The notes: generated by a model from the sequence alone, not told the origin. 64,000 nucleotides of DNA from Beijerinckiaceae bacterium (GCA_027531565.1 JAPZSB010000011.1:62001-126000), one strand, 5' to 3'. Numbered from the stretch's first letter, positions 45,883 to 55,353 are shown. Numbers and translations are program-made.

Positions 45883-46227
45883 TCAGCGCACGGGAACGAC
45901 ATGCACGGCGATCCGCCCGCCGCAGGACAGGCCGACGCGCCAGGCCGTTTCATCGGCAACGCCGAATTCGAGCAGTTTCGGCACGCCGCTGGCGATGACA
46001 TCGATCGCCTCCGTCACCACCGCCCCCTCGACGCAGCCGCCGGACACCGAGCCGAGGAAGTTGCCGTCCCCGTCGATGACGAGGTGCGAGCCGACCGGCC
46101 GCGGCGCCGATCCCCAGGTCTCCGTCACGGTGGCGAGTGCAACGCTCCGCCCGGCCAGACGCCAGGTCTCGGCGGTGGCAAGGATCTCGCTTTCGGTGGC
46201 AAGGCCACCCGCAAGGTTTTCGCTCAT
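45883..46227 (-). CDS. XdhC family protein, N-terminal part
   Basis: A 114-residue protein with the XdhC/CoxI N-domain: LATVTETWGSAPRPVGSHLV, FLGSVSGGCVEGAVVTEA (the SGGCVE motif) and WRVGLSCGGRIAVHVVP. It ends nine bases before the C-terminal half, which starts at 45873. Its start overlaps the VWA gene stop (ATGA). The split is common in cox-type clusters. Confidence 0.9.
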   Translation of the reverse strand: MSENLAGGLATESEILATAETWRLAGRSVALATVTETWGSAPRPVGSHLVIDGDGNFLGSVSGGCVEGAVVTEAIDVIASGVPKLLEFGVADETAWRVGLSCGGRIAVHVVPVR

Positions 46228-47432
46228 GGTCCCTCCCGGAGAAACCGCCGTGGATCGGCGCCCTGGCCCTCGCCCGCGGCCAGCGCCCGGCACAGATCGG
46301 CCATGGCGTTCAGGCTATGACAGGTTCGGAATTCGTCAACATGCGGCAACATCGCGCGGATGCCGGCCGCCTTGGCTTCGAACCCCTCGAAGCGGAGCAG
46401 CGGGTTCAGCCAGATCAGCCGCCGGGCCGAGCGCCGGAGCCGGGCCAGCTCGCGGGCAAGGTCGGGGCGGAGGTCCCGTTCGAGCCCGTCGGTGATGAGC
46501 AGCACCACCGCACCACCGCTCATCACCCGCCGCGCCCAGCGCTTGTTGAACCGCTCCAGCGTCTGGCCGATCCGCGTGCCGCCATCCCAGTCGCGCACCA
46601 GCTTCGCCGCGCCGCGCAAGGCGAGATCCGGGTCCTTCGTGCCCCTCAGCGCATGGCTGACATTGGTCAGTTCCGTGGCGAAAGTGAAGGCCGAAACGCG
46701 CCGTCCCGTCTGGGCCACGGCATGCAGGAAATGCAGGAAAATCCGCGAATACTGGCTCATCGAGCCGGAAATGTCGCACAGGGCCACCAAGGGCGGCACC
46801 TTCTCGGCGCGGGCCCGGAACCGCAATTCGAACGCGTCCCCGCCGGCCCGGAGGCTGGCCCGCATCGCCCGCCGCGGATCGGGCCTTCTGCCGTGCGGGT
46901 CGGCGAGGAAGCGCCGCATCTTCACCCGCTGCAGCGGCATGACCAGCCGCGCCACCTCGTTCCTGGCCTCGGCGAGTTCGAGCGCCGACATGCCGTCGAA
47001 ATCCCGGCTGCGGAACACCTCGATATCCGACACGGTCAGCCGGGAATCGAGATCGACCCGCTCGCGCTCCGGCTGGTCCTCAGGCGGCTTCGGCTGGAAC
47101 AGGGCCTCGGTCAGCCGGCGCAGCGCCTCCTCGCGCCGCGGATCCGGATCACCCGGCGCGACGGGCATCATCGTCGCCATCATCTTCTCGAGCAATGCCC
47201 GCCGCCGCCAGAACAGGCGGAAGGCCTGGTCGAACAGGTCGGCATCCTGCCGCCGCTTGACGAAGACTGCCTCGAGCGCGGCGCGGAACTCCTCCTTGTG
47301 GCCGATGCCGATCGCCTCGATCGCCGCGACGGCATCGAGCATCGCGCCGGGGCCGACCGCCATGCCGGCCTGCCGCAGCGCCCGGCCGAAAAACGCGACA
47401 TTCTCGGCAAGATGGCCGCCGGTCGCCGCCAT
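46224..47432 (-). CDS. coxE: VWA-domain protein (CoxE type)
   Basis: A 402-residue protein. The C-terminal VWA domain has the MIDAS motif DISGSMS at about residues 220-226 plus a TFATEL and a DGLER segment. Residues 1-60 match the CoxE N-domain (AFFGRALRQAGMAVGPGAML). CoxE works with the CoxD ATPase to mature the CO dehydrogenase active site in Oligotropha; here the client enzyme is unknown. The ATG at 47432 overlaps the CoxD stop; a GTG 3 bases earlier is possible. Confidence 0.88.
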   Translation of the reverse strand: MAATGGHLAENVAFFGRALRQAGMAVGPGAMLDAVAAIEAIGIGHKEEFRAALEAVFVKRRQDADLFDQAFRLFWRRRALLEKMMATMMPVAPGDPDPRREEALRRLTEALFQPKPPEDQPERERVDLDSRLTVSDIEVFRSRDFDGMSALELAEARNEVARLVMPLQRVKMRRFLADPHGRRPDPRRAMRASLRAGGDAFELRFRARAEKVPPLVALCDISGSMSQYSRIFLHFLHAVAQTGRRVSAFTFATELTNVSHALRGTKDPDLALRGAAKLVRDWDGGTRIGQTLERFNKRWARRVMSGGAVVLLITDGLERDLRPDLARELARLRRSARRLIWLNPLLRFEGFEAKAAGIRAMLPHVDEFRTCHSLNAMADLCRALAAGEGQGADPRRFLREGP

Positions 47433-48334
47433 CACCGCGCCGCTTTCACCTGGTCGAGGATCTCCTTGGCGCGGCTGCCCTGCAGCTTGACGATATCGTC
47501 CTGATATTTGAGCAGCACGCCGAGCGTATCCGAGACGAGGGCCGGGTCGAGCGCCACCGCGTCGAGCTCCACCAGTGCCGTCGCCCAGTCCAGGGTCTCG
47601 GCCACGCCGGGCACCTTGAACAGGTCTTCCTGCCGGATCGCCTGCACATAGGCGACGATCTGCTTCGAGAGCTGGGCCGGCACCTTCGGCGCCTTGGCCT
47701 TGAGGATGGCGAGCTCGCGCGCGGTGTCCGGGTAATCGACCCAGTGATAGAGGCAGCGCCGCTTCAAGGCATCATGCACCTCGCGGGTGCGGTTGGACGT
47801 GATGATGACGATCGGCGGCGCCGGCGCGCGGATCGTGCCGAGTTCGGGGATCGTCGCCTGGAAATCCGACAGGATTTCCAGCAGGAACGCCTCGAACGCC
47901 TCGTCCGTGCGGTCAAGCTCGTCGATCAGCAGCACCGGCGGCCCGGCGGGATCGGCCTCCAGCGCCTGCAGCAACGGCCGCTTGACGAGGAAGCGCTCGG
48001 AAAACACATCCGCCGAGAGCTTCGCCCGGTCATGCTCGCCCGAGGCCTCCCCAAGGCGGATCGCCATCATCTGGCCGGCATAGTTCCACTCGTAGAGCGC
48101 GGCGGCGCTGTCGAGCCCCTCGTAGCATTGCAGCCGGATCAGCTTGCGGCCCAAGGCCCGCGCCAGCACCTTGGCAATCTCGGTCTTGCCGACCCCCGCC
48201 TCGCCCTCGAGGAAAAGCGGCCGGCCGAGCCTGAGCGCGAGGAACAGCACGGTCGCGAAGCCGCGATCGGCTACATAGGACTCGGCGCGGAGCAGATCGA
48301 GCGTGGCTTCGATCGAGGCAGGCGCGTGGATCAT
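47432..48334 (-). CDS. coxD: MoxR-family AAA ATPase (CoxD type)
   Basis: A 300-residue AAA ATPase. Walker A is GEAGVGKT at residues 44-51, Walker B is VLLIDELDR, and sensor 1 is VIITSNRTRE. MoxR ATPases partner VWA proteins as metal-site chaperones; here the gene overlaps the CoxE-type gene. CGGGAG precedes ATG 48334; a GTG at 48343 is possible. First gene of the maturation operon, its promoter in the gap 48335-48555. Confidence 0.92.
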   Translation of the reverse strand: MIHAPASIEATLDLLRAESYVADRGFATVLFLALRLGRPLFLEGEAGVGKTEIAKVLARALGRKLIRLQCYEGLDSAAALYEWNYAGQMMAIRLGEASGEHDRAKLSADVFSERFLVKRPLLQALEADPAGPPVLLIDELDRTDEAFEAFLLEILSDFQATIPELGTIRAPAPPIVIITSNRTREVHDALKRRCLYHWVDYPDTARELAILKAKAPKVPAQLSKQIVAYVQAIRQEDLFKVPGVAETLDWATALVELDAVALDPALVSDTLGVLLKYQDDIVKLQGSRAKEILDQVKAAR

Positions 48335-48555
48335 CAAGGGCACTCCCGGAAAAACCAGACCGCGCCCCGCGCGATCGACAAGGCCGGCGGATGGCGGGCA
48401 GGCCGCCCGCGCGGCCCTTTGACGAGATAGGGCGGACGGATAGCCGACGCAAACCCGCCTATCGACATCCCGATCCCCGGCGGGACCTTGCCAGACCGCG
48501 TCACGCCATGCGAATGTTCTTGTCTTGTTCTCATCTGACGAAAGGAAGAACCCCG

Positions 48556-48918
48556 ATGGATACCGCGCAACTCGCCACCGCCTTCACCGCCATGCTCAGG
48601 GCCGGCCAGCATGTCGAGGCCGCCGGCCGCTTCAACGCGCCGGACATTGTCAGCCTCGAGGCCATGCCGGGAGACATGGCCATCTGCCGGGGCACGGCGG
48701 CCGTCAAGGCGAAGAGCGACTGGTGGTATGACAATCACACGATCCATTCCTTCGAGACCGGCGACGCGCTGGTCAATGGCGACCAGTTCCTGCTCCGCTT
48801 CGTGATCGACGTCACCCGCCTCTACACGGGCGAACGGGTGAAGGCCGAGGAATTCGGACTTTACACGGTGCGCGACGGCAAGATCGTCGAAGAGCGGTTT
48901 TTCTACCCCACCGCGTGA
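48556..48918 (+). CDS. SnoaL-like (NTF2-fold) protein
   Basis: A 120-residue protein of the NTF2/SnoaL fold: an N-terminal helix pair (TAQLATAFTAMLRAGQHVEA), RFNAPDIVSLEAMPGDMAI and KIVEERFFYP at the end. Catalytic role unknown. AAAGGAAG precedes the ATG. It lies alone on the plus strand between the maturation operon and the structural genes of the hydroxylase, which both read minus. Ends at a strong hairpin. Confidence 0.75.
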   Translation: MDTAQLATAFTAMLRAGQHVEAAGRFNAPDIVSLEAMPGDMAICRGTAAVKAKSDWWYDNHTIHSFETGDALVNGDQFLLRFVIDVTRLYTGERVKAEEFGLYTVRDGKIVEERFFYPTA

Positions 48919-48925
48919 GAGGTGC

Positions 48926-48948
48926 CCGGCCGGGCCCTGCCCGGCCGG
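48926..48948. terminator. Strong bidirectional hairpin
   Basis: A 10-bp GC stem (48926-48935 with 48939-48948) with a 3-base loop, between the converging SnoaL and CoxM-type genes. No U-tract. Confidence 0.6.
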
Positions 48949-48956
48949 TAATCTGG

Positions 48957-49763
48957 TCATTTCGCCGTGGCGGCCGCAACGGCCCGGCGGGCCATGACGC
49001 CGATCAGGTGGCTGCGATATTCGGCCGAGGCATGGATATCGCTGTTCAGCTCCTTCGCCGCCGGCGTCTTGATGCCGTCGAGCGATTTCGCATTGAAGCG
49101 CTTGCCGAGGGCCGCCTCGGCCTCCGCCCAGCGGAAAACCCCGTCGGAGCCGGCGCCGGTCACCGCAACCACGACCGACGATCCCTTCTTGCCGACGGCG
49201 ACACCGACCATCGCGTAGCGCGAAGCCGGGTTGCGGAACTTCGCATAGGCGAACTTCCCGCCGGTCGGGATGATCACCTTCGTGATGATCTCGCCCTCGT
49301 CGAGCGCGGTCGAGAACATGCCGGTGAAGAACTCGCCGGCCGGGATCCTGCGGCGGTTGGTCACGATCGTCGCGCCGAGCGCGAGCAGGCCGGCCGGGTA
49401 ATCCGCCGCCGGATCATTGTTGGCGATCGAGCCGCCGATCGTGCCCTTGTGGCGGACATGCGGGTCGCCGATGCCGCCGGCCAGCGCGGCCAGCCCGGGC
49501 AGGGCCGCCTTGACGAGCGCCGAGGAGGCAACCTCGGCATGGCTCGTCATCGCACCGATGACGAGGTTGCGGCCCTTCTGCTCGATCCCGACCAGTTCCG
49601 GCACGCCGGACAGGTCGATCACGGCGGCAGGGCTCGCCAGCCGCTGCTTCATGGTGGGGAGCAGGGTCTGCCCCCCGGCGAGGATCTTCGCATCCTCGAC
49701 CTTGCCGATCAGGCTGTTGGCCTGACGCAGGGTGGCAGGACGATGGAAATCAAAGGCGTACAT
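48957..49763 (-). CDS. FAD-binding (medium) subunit of molybdenum hydroxylase, CoxM type
   Basis: A 268-residue FAD subunit. The FAD-contacting motifs are ILAGGQTLLPTMKQRLA and TIGGSIANNDPAADYPAG. It would pass electrons from the iron-sulfur subunit to the acceptor. Last of the structural genes (S, L, M on the minus strand). The start at 49763 has GAGGAACC upstream, between it and a heptamer/inverted-repeat segment in the 87-base gap after coxL. Confidence 0.93.
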   Translation of the reverse strand: MYAFDFHRPATLRQANSLIGKVEDAKILAGGQTLLPTMKQRLASPAAVIDLSGVPELVGIEQKGRNLVIGAMTSHAEVASSALVKAALPGLAALAGGIGDPHVRHKGTIGGSIANNDPAADYPAGLLALGATIVTNRRRIPAGEFFTGMFSTALDEGEIITKVIIPTGGKFAYAKFRNPASRYAMVGVAVGKKGSSVVVAVTGAGSDGVFRWAEAEAALGKRFNAKSLDGIKTPAAKELNSDIHASAEYRSHLIGVMARRAVAAATAK

Positions 49764-49788
49764 GAGGGGTTCCTCCAGATTTCGAAAA

Positions 49789-49848
49789 CCGGCAATCGGC
49801 AATGGGCAGTCGGGATCAGGCAACAGGCCACCGACTGCCAACTGCCCG
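49789..49848. repeat. Heptamer/inverted-repeat array between L and M subunit genes
   Basis: The gap 49764-49850 contains degenerate heptamers of the form NNNGGCA/NNGGCAA and an inverted repeat: GGCAGTCGG (49805-49813) with CCGACTGCC (49831-49839), plus GGGCAGT with ACTGCCC (49841-49847). The same sequence motif recurs in the other subunit gap (52234-52289). Confidence 0.65.
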
Positions 49849-49850
49849 AA

Positions 49851-52214
49851 TTATTCCGCAGCCCGCGCCAGCCCGGCCTGAGCCGCATGCCAGACCGCCT
49901 GCGGCGTGGCCGGCATCGCGATATTCTCGTGGCCGAGCGCGTCGGTGACCGCATTCATCACCGCGGCCGGCGCGGCGATCGCCCCGGCCTCGCCGCAACC
50001 CTTGATCCCCAGCGGGTTCGAGGGGCACGGCGTGGTGGTATGGTCGACGCGGAAGGAGGGCAGGTCATCGGCGCGCGGCATGGCGTAATCCATGTAGCTC
50101 GCGGTCAGCAGCTGGCCGTTCGCGTCATAGACCGCGCCCTCCAGCAGCGCCTGGCCGATCCCCTGCGCGATCCCGCCATGGACCTGGCCCTCGACGATCA
50201 TCGGGTTGATGATGACGCCGAAATCATCCACCGCCGTCCATTTGGCGATGGTGGTGACGCCGGTCTCGGGGTCGATCTCGACCTCGGCAATGTGCACACC
50301 CGAGGGGAAGGTGAAGTTGGTCGGGTCATAGAAGGCCCCCTCCTTCAGCCCCGGCTCCAGCTGCTCGCCGGTGAACTTGTGCGCGACATAGGCCTGCAGC
50401 GCGACCGAGGCGAAATCGATCGACTTGTCGGTGCCCTTCACCGAGAACTTGCCGTCCTTGAAGTCGATATCGGCCTCGGAGGCTTCCAGCACGAAGCTGG
50501 CCACCTTCTTGGCCTTGGCCTCGATCTTGTCGAGCGCCTTCACGATGGCCGACATGCCGACCGCGCCCGACCGGGAGCCATAGGTGCCCATGCCCATCTG
50601 CACCTTGTCGGTATCGCCATGGACGATCGCGACATTCTCGATCGGGATGCCGAGCCGCCCGGCCACCAGCTGGGCGAAGGTGGTCTCGTGGCCCTGGCCA
50701 TGGCTGTGCGAGCCGGTCAGCACTTCCACGGTCCCGACCGGGTTGACGCGCACCTCGGCCGATTCCCACAGCCCGACCCCGGCACCGAGCGAGCCCACCG
50801 CCGCCGACGGCGCAATGCCGCAGGCCTCGATATACGCCGAATAGCCGAGGCCGCGCAGCTTGCCGGCCTTGGCGCTCTCGCGCTTGCGGCGGGCGAAGCC
50901 CTTGACGTCATGGATCTCCATCGCCTTGACCAGCGAGGCATTGTAGTCGCCGGTGTCGTAGCACATGATCACCGGCGTCTGGTGCGGGAAGGACTTGATG
51001 AAGTTCTTCTTGCGGAACGCCGCCGGATCCATGCCGAGTTCGCGCGCCGCCACTTCCATCAGCCGCTCGATCACGAAGGTCGCTTCCGGGCGGCCGGCAC
51101 CGCGATAGGCATCGACCGGCGCGGTATTGGTATAGACCGCCTCCACCTCGCCGTAGATGGCGGGGATATTGTATTGGCCGGAGAGCAGCGGCACGTAGAG
51201 ATAGGTCGGAACCGACGAGGCGAAGGTCGAGAGATACGCGCCGAGATTGGCCCGCGTCTTCACATGAAGCCCGAGGATCCGGCCATTCTCGTCGATCGCC
51301 ATCTCGGCATGGGTGAGATGGTCGCGGCCATGGGCAATGGCGAGGAATTCCTCGGTCCGGTCCGCCACCCATTTCACCGGCCGCCCGACCTTCTTCGCCG
51401 CCCAGACGCAGATCGTCTCCTCGGCATAGATGAAGATCTTCGAACCGAAGCCGCCGCCGACATCCGGCGCGATCACGCGGAGCTTGTGCTCCGGCGCGAT
51501 GCCGATGAAGGCCGACAGCACCAGCCGCGCGACATGCGGGTTCTGGCTGGTCGTGTAGAGCGTGAAGGCCTCCTCGCCGGGATTGTAATCGCCGATCGCC
51601 GCGCGCGGCTCCATGGCATTGGGCACGAGGCGGTTGTTGACGAGATCGATCTTCGTGATGTGCTTGGCCTTCTTGAAGGCGGCCTTCACGGCGGCCTCGT
51701 CGCCGAGATGCCAGTCATAGACCTGGTTGTCCGGCGCGGCGTCATGGATGACGGGGCTGCCCTTCTTGGTGGCGGAAGCGAGGTCGACCACCGGCTTCAG
51801 CGGCTCGTAATCGACGACAATCGCCTCCGCCGCGTCACGGGCCTCGGCGAGGCTCTCGGCGATGACGACGGCGACATGATCGCCGACATAGCGCACCTTG
51901 CCGACAGCGAGCGCGGGATGGGCGCCGGCCTTCATCGGCGAGCCGTCCTTGGAGTGGATCATCCAGCCGCAGATCAGCCCGCCCACCTTGTCGGCCTCGA
52001 TATCGGCGCCGGTGAAGATGGCCACGACACCCGGCATCGCCGCCGCCTTCACGGTGTCGATCTTCCGGATCTTCGCATGGGCATGCGGCGACCGCAGGAA
52101 ATAGGCATGGGCCTGGCCCGGACGGTTGATATCGTCCGTGTAATTGCCCTTGCCGGTGATGAAGCGGAAGTCTTCCTTGCGCGTCACACGCGCGCCGATA
52201 CCGGTACCAGCCAT
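49851..52214 (-). CDS. Molybdopterin-binding (large) subunit, form II CoxL type
   Basis: A 787-residue large subunit of a xanthine-oxidase-family hydroxylase. The active-site loop reads AYRGAGR (about residues 369-375), the form II signature; true CO dehydrogenase has AYxCSFR. Other family segments: GIGARVTRKEDFRFITGKGN, DVGGGFGSK and GCGEAGAIAAPAAVMNAV with the catalytic Glu. The substrate is therefore probably an aldehyde or N-heterocycle, or unknown. Start at 52214 has GGAGGGAAC upstream. Lies between the S and M subunit genes. Confidence 0.94.
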   Translation of the reverse strand: MAGTGIGARVTRKEDFRFITGKGNYTDDINRPGQAHAYFLRSPHAHAKIRKIDTVKAAAMPGVVAIFTGADIEADKVGGLICGWMIHSKDGSPMKAGAHPALAVGKVRYVGDHVAVVIAESLAEARDAAEAIVVDYEPLKPVVDLASATKKGSPVIHDAAPDNQVYDWHLGDEAAVKAAFKKAKHITKIDLVNNRLVPNAMEPRAAIGDYNPGEEAFTLYTTSQNPHVARLVLSAFIGIAPEHKLRVIAPDVGGGFGSKIFIYAEETICVWAAKKVGRPVKWVADRTEEFLAIAHGRDHLTHAEMAIDENGRILGLHVKTRANLGAYLSTFASSVPTYLYVPLLSGQYNIPAIYGEVEAVYTNTAPVDAYRGAGRPEATFVIERLMEVAARELGMDPAAFRKKNFIKSFPHQTPVIMCYDTGDYNASLVKAMEIHDVKGFARRKRESAKAGKLRGLGYSAYIEACGIAPSAAVGSLGAGVGLWESAEVRVNPVGTVEVLTGSHSHGQGHETTFAQLVAGRLGIPIENVAIVHGDTDKVQMGMGTYGSRSGAVGMSAIVKALDKIEAKAKKVASFVLEASEADIDFKDGKFSVKGTDKSIDFASVALQAYVAHKFTGEQLEPGLKEGAFYDPTNFTFPSGVHIAEVEIDPETGVTTIAKWTAVDDFGVIINPMIVEGQVHGGIAQGIGQALLEGAVYDANGQLLTASYMDYAMPRADDLPSFRVDHTTTPCPSNPLGIKGCGEAGAIAAPAAVMNAVTDALGHENIAMPATPQAVWHAAQAGLARAAE

Positions 52215-52233
52215 GGTGTTCCCTCCTGATTGT

Positions 52234-52289
52234 GTTGGCAGTGGGCAGGAGGCAGTCGGCAAGGGATCTCGCCTCGACCGCCGACTGCC
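52234..52289. repeat. Heptamer array with inverted repeat between S and L subunit genes
   Basis: Four consecutive heptamers NNNGGCA: gttggca, gtgggca, ggaggca, gtcggca (52234-52261). GGCAGTCGGC (52251-52260) has its exact complement at 52280-52289, so a hairpin with a 19-base loop can form. It matches the motif in the L/M gap at 49789-49848. Confidence 0.7.
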
Positions 52290-52307
52290 TTGATCCGGCT
52301 GCCCCGC

Positions 52308-52796
<489 letters not shown>

Positions 52797-53081
52797 GAAA
52801 CTCTCCTTGAGCGAAAATGGGCACAAAACCGCGCCCAATGTTTCCTGGCGGGGCTTTGCAATGCCGTTTTTGGGTCGTTTTCCCCGATTTTTCTAAGGTG
52901 GACCCGTTCTAAAGAAACCGTCAAGCGGCCAATTGCGCGCAACCCGGCAAATTCGTTTGCGCATCGCAGCAAATCGAAATCGCACCCGCACCACGAAAAA
53001 GCGCGGCCCGCCATGCTTGTGTTTCCGGCGAAATGCCGTGAAGCTAGGCAGGCTCGTGTCGAACCTGCTCCAGGAAATCCC
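52797..53081. promoter_or_regulatory. Divergent promoter region with a dyad
   Basis: This 285-base gap serves the coxS-type operon (-) and the hydrolase (+). It contains TTCT-AA-AGAA (52907-52916) and the perfect dyad GCAAA-TTCG-TTTGC (52947-52960), the latter a candidate operator. No coding sequence is seen. Confidence 0.4.
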
Positions 53082-53879
53082 GTGTCTTCCGAAATCTCCT
53101 TCATCGATGCCGGCGATGTCCGGTTCCGCATCGCGCGTGACGGCTCCAAGGCCTCCCCGCCCCTCATGTTCTCGAACAGCCTCGGGGCGACTCTGGAAAT
53201 GTGGAACGACCAGATCCCGGTCTTTGCCGAAACCCACCGGGTGATCCGCTACGATGTGCGCGGCCATGGCGGCTCGTCCTGCCCGCCCGGCCCCTATTCG
53301 CTGGCCATGCTGGCGCAGGATGCGCTGCGCATCCTCGACACGCTCCATATCCACAAGGTCGACTGGATCGGCTGCTCGATGGGCGGCATGGTCGGCATGT
53401 ATCTGCTGACGCATCATCCCGACCGGATCAACCGGGCCGTGCTCGGCAATACCGCCGCCTTCATGGGCCCGCCCTTCACCGACTGGAACGCCCGGATCCG
53501 GATCGCCCATCGCGAGGGCATGGGCGCCATCGCCGAAGCGATGAAGATGCGCTGGTTCACCCCCGCCTTCAACCAGTCGAGCCCCGCCGAAGTGGCCCGC
53601 ATCACCGATCAGGTGCGCGAGGCGACGGTGACCGGCTATACCGCCTGCTGCGCCGCCCTGCGCGACATGGACCAGCGCGAGGCGATCAAGTCGATCTCGA
53701 ACCCGGTTCTCGTGGTGATCGGCGAGAACGATATCGCCACCACACCGGCCATGGGCGAGATCATGGTCCGCAACATCCCCGGCGCGAAAAAGGCCGTGGT
53801 GCCCGGCTCGCATATCGCCAATTGCGAATCCCCGGCGGAATACAACCGCGTCGTCTCCGCTTTCCTCGGAACCGCCTGA
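53082..53879 (+). CDS. Enol-lactonase-like alpha/beta hydrolase (PcaD-like)
   Basis: A 265-residue hydrolase resembling 3-oxoadipate enol-lactonase: ARDGSKASPPLMFSNSLGA, the nucleophile Ser99 in GCSMGGMVGM, ENDIAT with the acid, and PGSHIANCESPAEYN with the His. I chose GTG 53082 because CAGGAAA lies 5-11 bases upstream and the family N-terminus begins there. It overlaps the next SDR gene by TGATG. The beta-ketoadipate genes themselves are not nearby, so the substrate is uncertain. Confidence 0.85.
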   Translation: MSSEISFIDAGDVRFRIARDGSKASPPLMFSNSLGATLEMWNDQIPVFAETHRVIRYDVRGHGGSSCPPGPYSLAMLAQDALRILDTLHIHKVDWIGCSMGGMVGMYLLTHHPDRINRAVLGNTAAFMGPPFTDWNARIRIAHREGMGAIAEAMKMRWFTPAFNQSSPAEVARITDQVREATVTGYTACCAALRDMDQREAIKSISNPVLVVIGENDIATTPAMGEIMVRNIPGAKKAVVPGSHIANCESPAEYNRVVSAFLGTA

Positions 53880-54574
53880 TGCCTGTTGCCATTCTCACCG
53901 GTGCCGGCAAGGGCATGGGCGGTGCCGCCGCGCGCGAACTCGCCTCCCGCGGTTGGAACGTCGCGCTGCTCTCCCCCTCCGGCAATGCCGAGACGCTTGC
54001 GAAGGAACTCGGCGGCATCGGCATCACCGGCTCGGTCACCGATCCGGCCGATCTCGCCCGGCTGGTCGATGCGACAATGCAGGAATGGGGCCGGATCGAC
54101 GGCGCTGTCCTTTCCACCGGCCATCCGCCGAAGGGCGACCTGCTCGCCCTCTCCGATGCGGACTGGGCGACGGGCCTTGACCTGATCATTCTCAACGTTG
54201 TCCGGATCTGCCGGCTGATCACTCCGATCATGGAGAAGCAGGGCGGCGGTTCGATCGTCAACATCTCGACCTTCGCCGCTTTCGAGCCCGATCCCGTCTT
54301 CCCGATTTCCTGCACCCTCCGGGCTGGCCTGGCCTCCTTCGCCAAGCTCTACGCCGATCGCTATGCCGCGCAGAACATCCGCATGAACAACCTCCTGCCG
54401 GGCTTCATCGATTCCCTGCCCGAAAAGGAGGCCTTCAAGGCCCGGATCCCGATGAAGCGCTATGGCACGGTGGCGGAAATCGCGAAGACCGCCGCCTTCC
54501 TGCTCTCGCCCGATGCCGGGTACATTACCGGACAGAACATCCGGGTGGATGGCGGGATTACCCGTTCGGTCTGA
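53879..54574 (+). CDS. Atypical SDR-fold protein
   Basis: A 231-residue protein with the Rossmann motif LTGAGKGMGGAAARELA (about 6-22) and a GGGSIVNISTF strand. The catalytic YxxxK is replaced: FPISCTLRAG has Ser for Tyr and Arg for Lys, so ordinary dehydrogenase chemistry is unlikely. Coupled by TGATG to the PcaD-like hydrolase. The last 11 codons, stop and hairpin are duplicated immediately downstream (54541-54658). Confidence 0.85.
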   Translation: MPVAILTGAGKGMGGAAARELASRGWNVALLSPSGNAETLAKELGGIGITGSVTDPADLARLVDATMQEWGRIDGAVLSTGHPPKGDLLALSDADWATGLDLIILNVVRICRLITPIMEKQGGGSIVNISTFAAFEPDPVFPISCTLRAGLASFAKLYADRYAAQNIRMNNLLPGFIDSLPEKEAFKARIPMKRYGTVAEIAKTAAFLLSPDAGYITGQNIRVDGGITRSV

Positions 54575-54658
54575 GCGGGACGGCCAGCCCAAGGCTGGCC
54601 GGGTGGATGGCGGGATTACCCGTTCCGCCTGAGCGGGACGGCCGGCTCCAACCGGCCC
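54541..54658 (+). repeat. 58-bp tandem duplication of gene end plus terminator
   Basis: Unit 1 (54541-54598) and unit 2 (from 54599) share ccgggtggatggcgggatta onward, with few changes. Unit 1 encodes RVDGGITRSV-stop and hairpin GGCCAGCC/GGCTGGCC (54582-54600). Unit 2 repeats RVDGGITRSA-stop and hairpin GGCCGG/CCGGCC (54640-54657). The second hairpin precedes the flavin reductase gene end. Confidence 0.75.
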
Positions 54659-54659
54659 T

Positions 54660-55178
54660 TCACACCGCGTGATAGGCCCGGCGGACATAGACCAGCCCGC
54701 CATGCGCATGGCCGAGGCCGATGCCCAGGATCTCGCCGATCACGACGAAATGGCTGGCGACGGGGCGGAAATCGATCACCCGTGCCTCGAACTGCACAAG
54801 CGCATCGCCGAGCAGCGGCTGTCCCGCCTCGCCCTTCCGCCACGCGCCATGCGTGAACCGGGCCTCGCCGCGGGCCGGCGTCCGCCCCGCGAAGACATTG
54901 GCCAGTTCCTGCTGGCCAGCCCCCAGCGTGTTGACGGCAAAGGCCATGTTCTGCCGGAGGATCGCAGCGGTGCGGCTGCTCTGGTTGAGGCAGACGAGCA
55001 GGGTCGGCGGTGCGTCGGAAACCGAGGTGACGGCGGTCGCGGTCAACCCGCCGCGGCCGGCCGGACCGTCGGTGGTGATCAGATGCACGGCGCCGGCAAC
55101 CCGGCTCATCGCATCGCGGAAAAGCGCTTGCCGATCCGGCAGGGCCGCATCCGGGGGCGCCGGGGCTGGTGCAGTCAC
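54660..55178 (-). CDS. Flavin reductase (HpaC/RutF-like)
   Basis: A 172-residue split-barrel reductase: DAMSRVAGAVHLITTDGPAG, LTATAVTSVSDAPPTLLVCL and RQNMAFAVNTLGAGQQELAN fit HpaC/RutF/NtaB-type NAD(P)H:flavin oxidoreductases that feed reduced FMN to a two-component monooxygenase. No monooxygenase partner is adjacent. Reads minus, diverging from the aconitase X operon across 209 bases. Confidence 0.88.
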   Translation of the reverse strand: MTAPAPAPPDAALPDRQALFRDAMSRVAGAVHLITTDGPAGRGGLTATAVTSVSDAPPTLLVCLNQSSRTAAILRQNMAFAVNTLGAGQQELANVFAGRTPARGEARFTHGAWRKGEAGQPLLGDALVQFEARVIDFRPVASHFVVIGEILGIGLGHAHGGLVYVRRAYHAV

Positions 55179-55312
55179 ATCGGGTCTCCTTGCCCCTCAA
55201 GTGACGACATCGGGCCGAAACGGCAAGGGGAATCCGCAACGAATTCGTGCGGGCGATTTACGCCGGGCCCGGAGCCGCTATGCTCCGGCGTCGTTGGCCT
55301 TGCCAGAACCCG

Positions 55313-55353
55313 TTGACCGTGGCACCGTGCCCTGATCGTATATTGGATACAAT
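55313..55353 (+). promoter_or_regulatory. Sigma70-like promoter with overlapping GntR-type operator
   Basis: A -35 TTGACC (55313-55318) is followed at 17-18 bases by CGTATA/TCGTAT, and overlapping the -10/start area is ATTG-GATA-CAAT (55342-55353), a perfect dyad of the type bound by FCD-class GntR repressors. It precedes the aconitase X operon by 34 bases. No regulator gene is adjacent. Confidence 0.5.

Noticed and set aside
49851-52214. CO dehydrogenase (coxL) from overall similarity and gene order.
   Set aside because: The active-site loop is AYRGAGR, not AYxCSFR, so the form I enzyme is ruled out and the substrate is left open.
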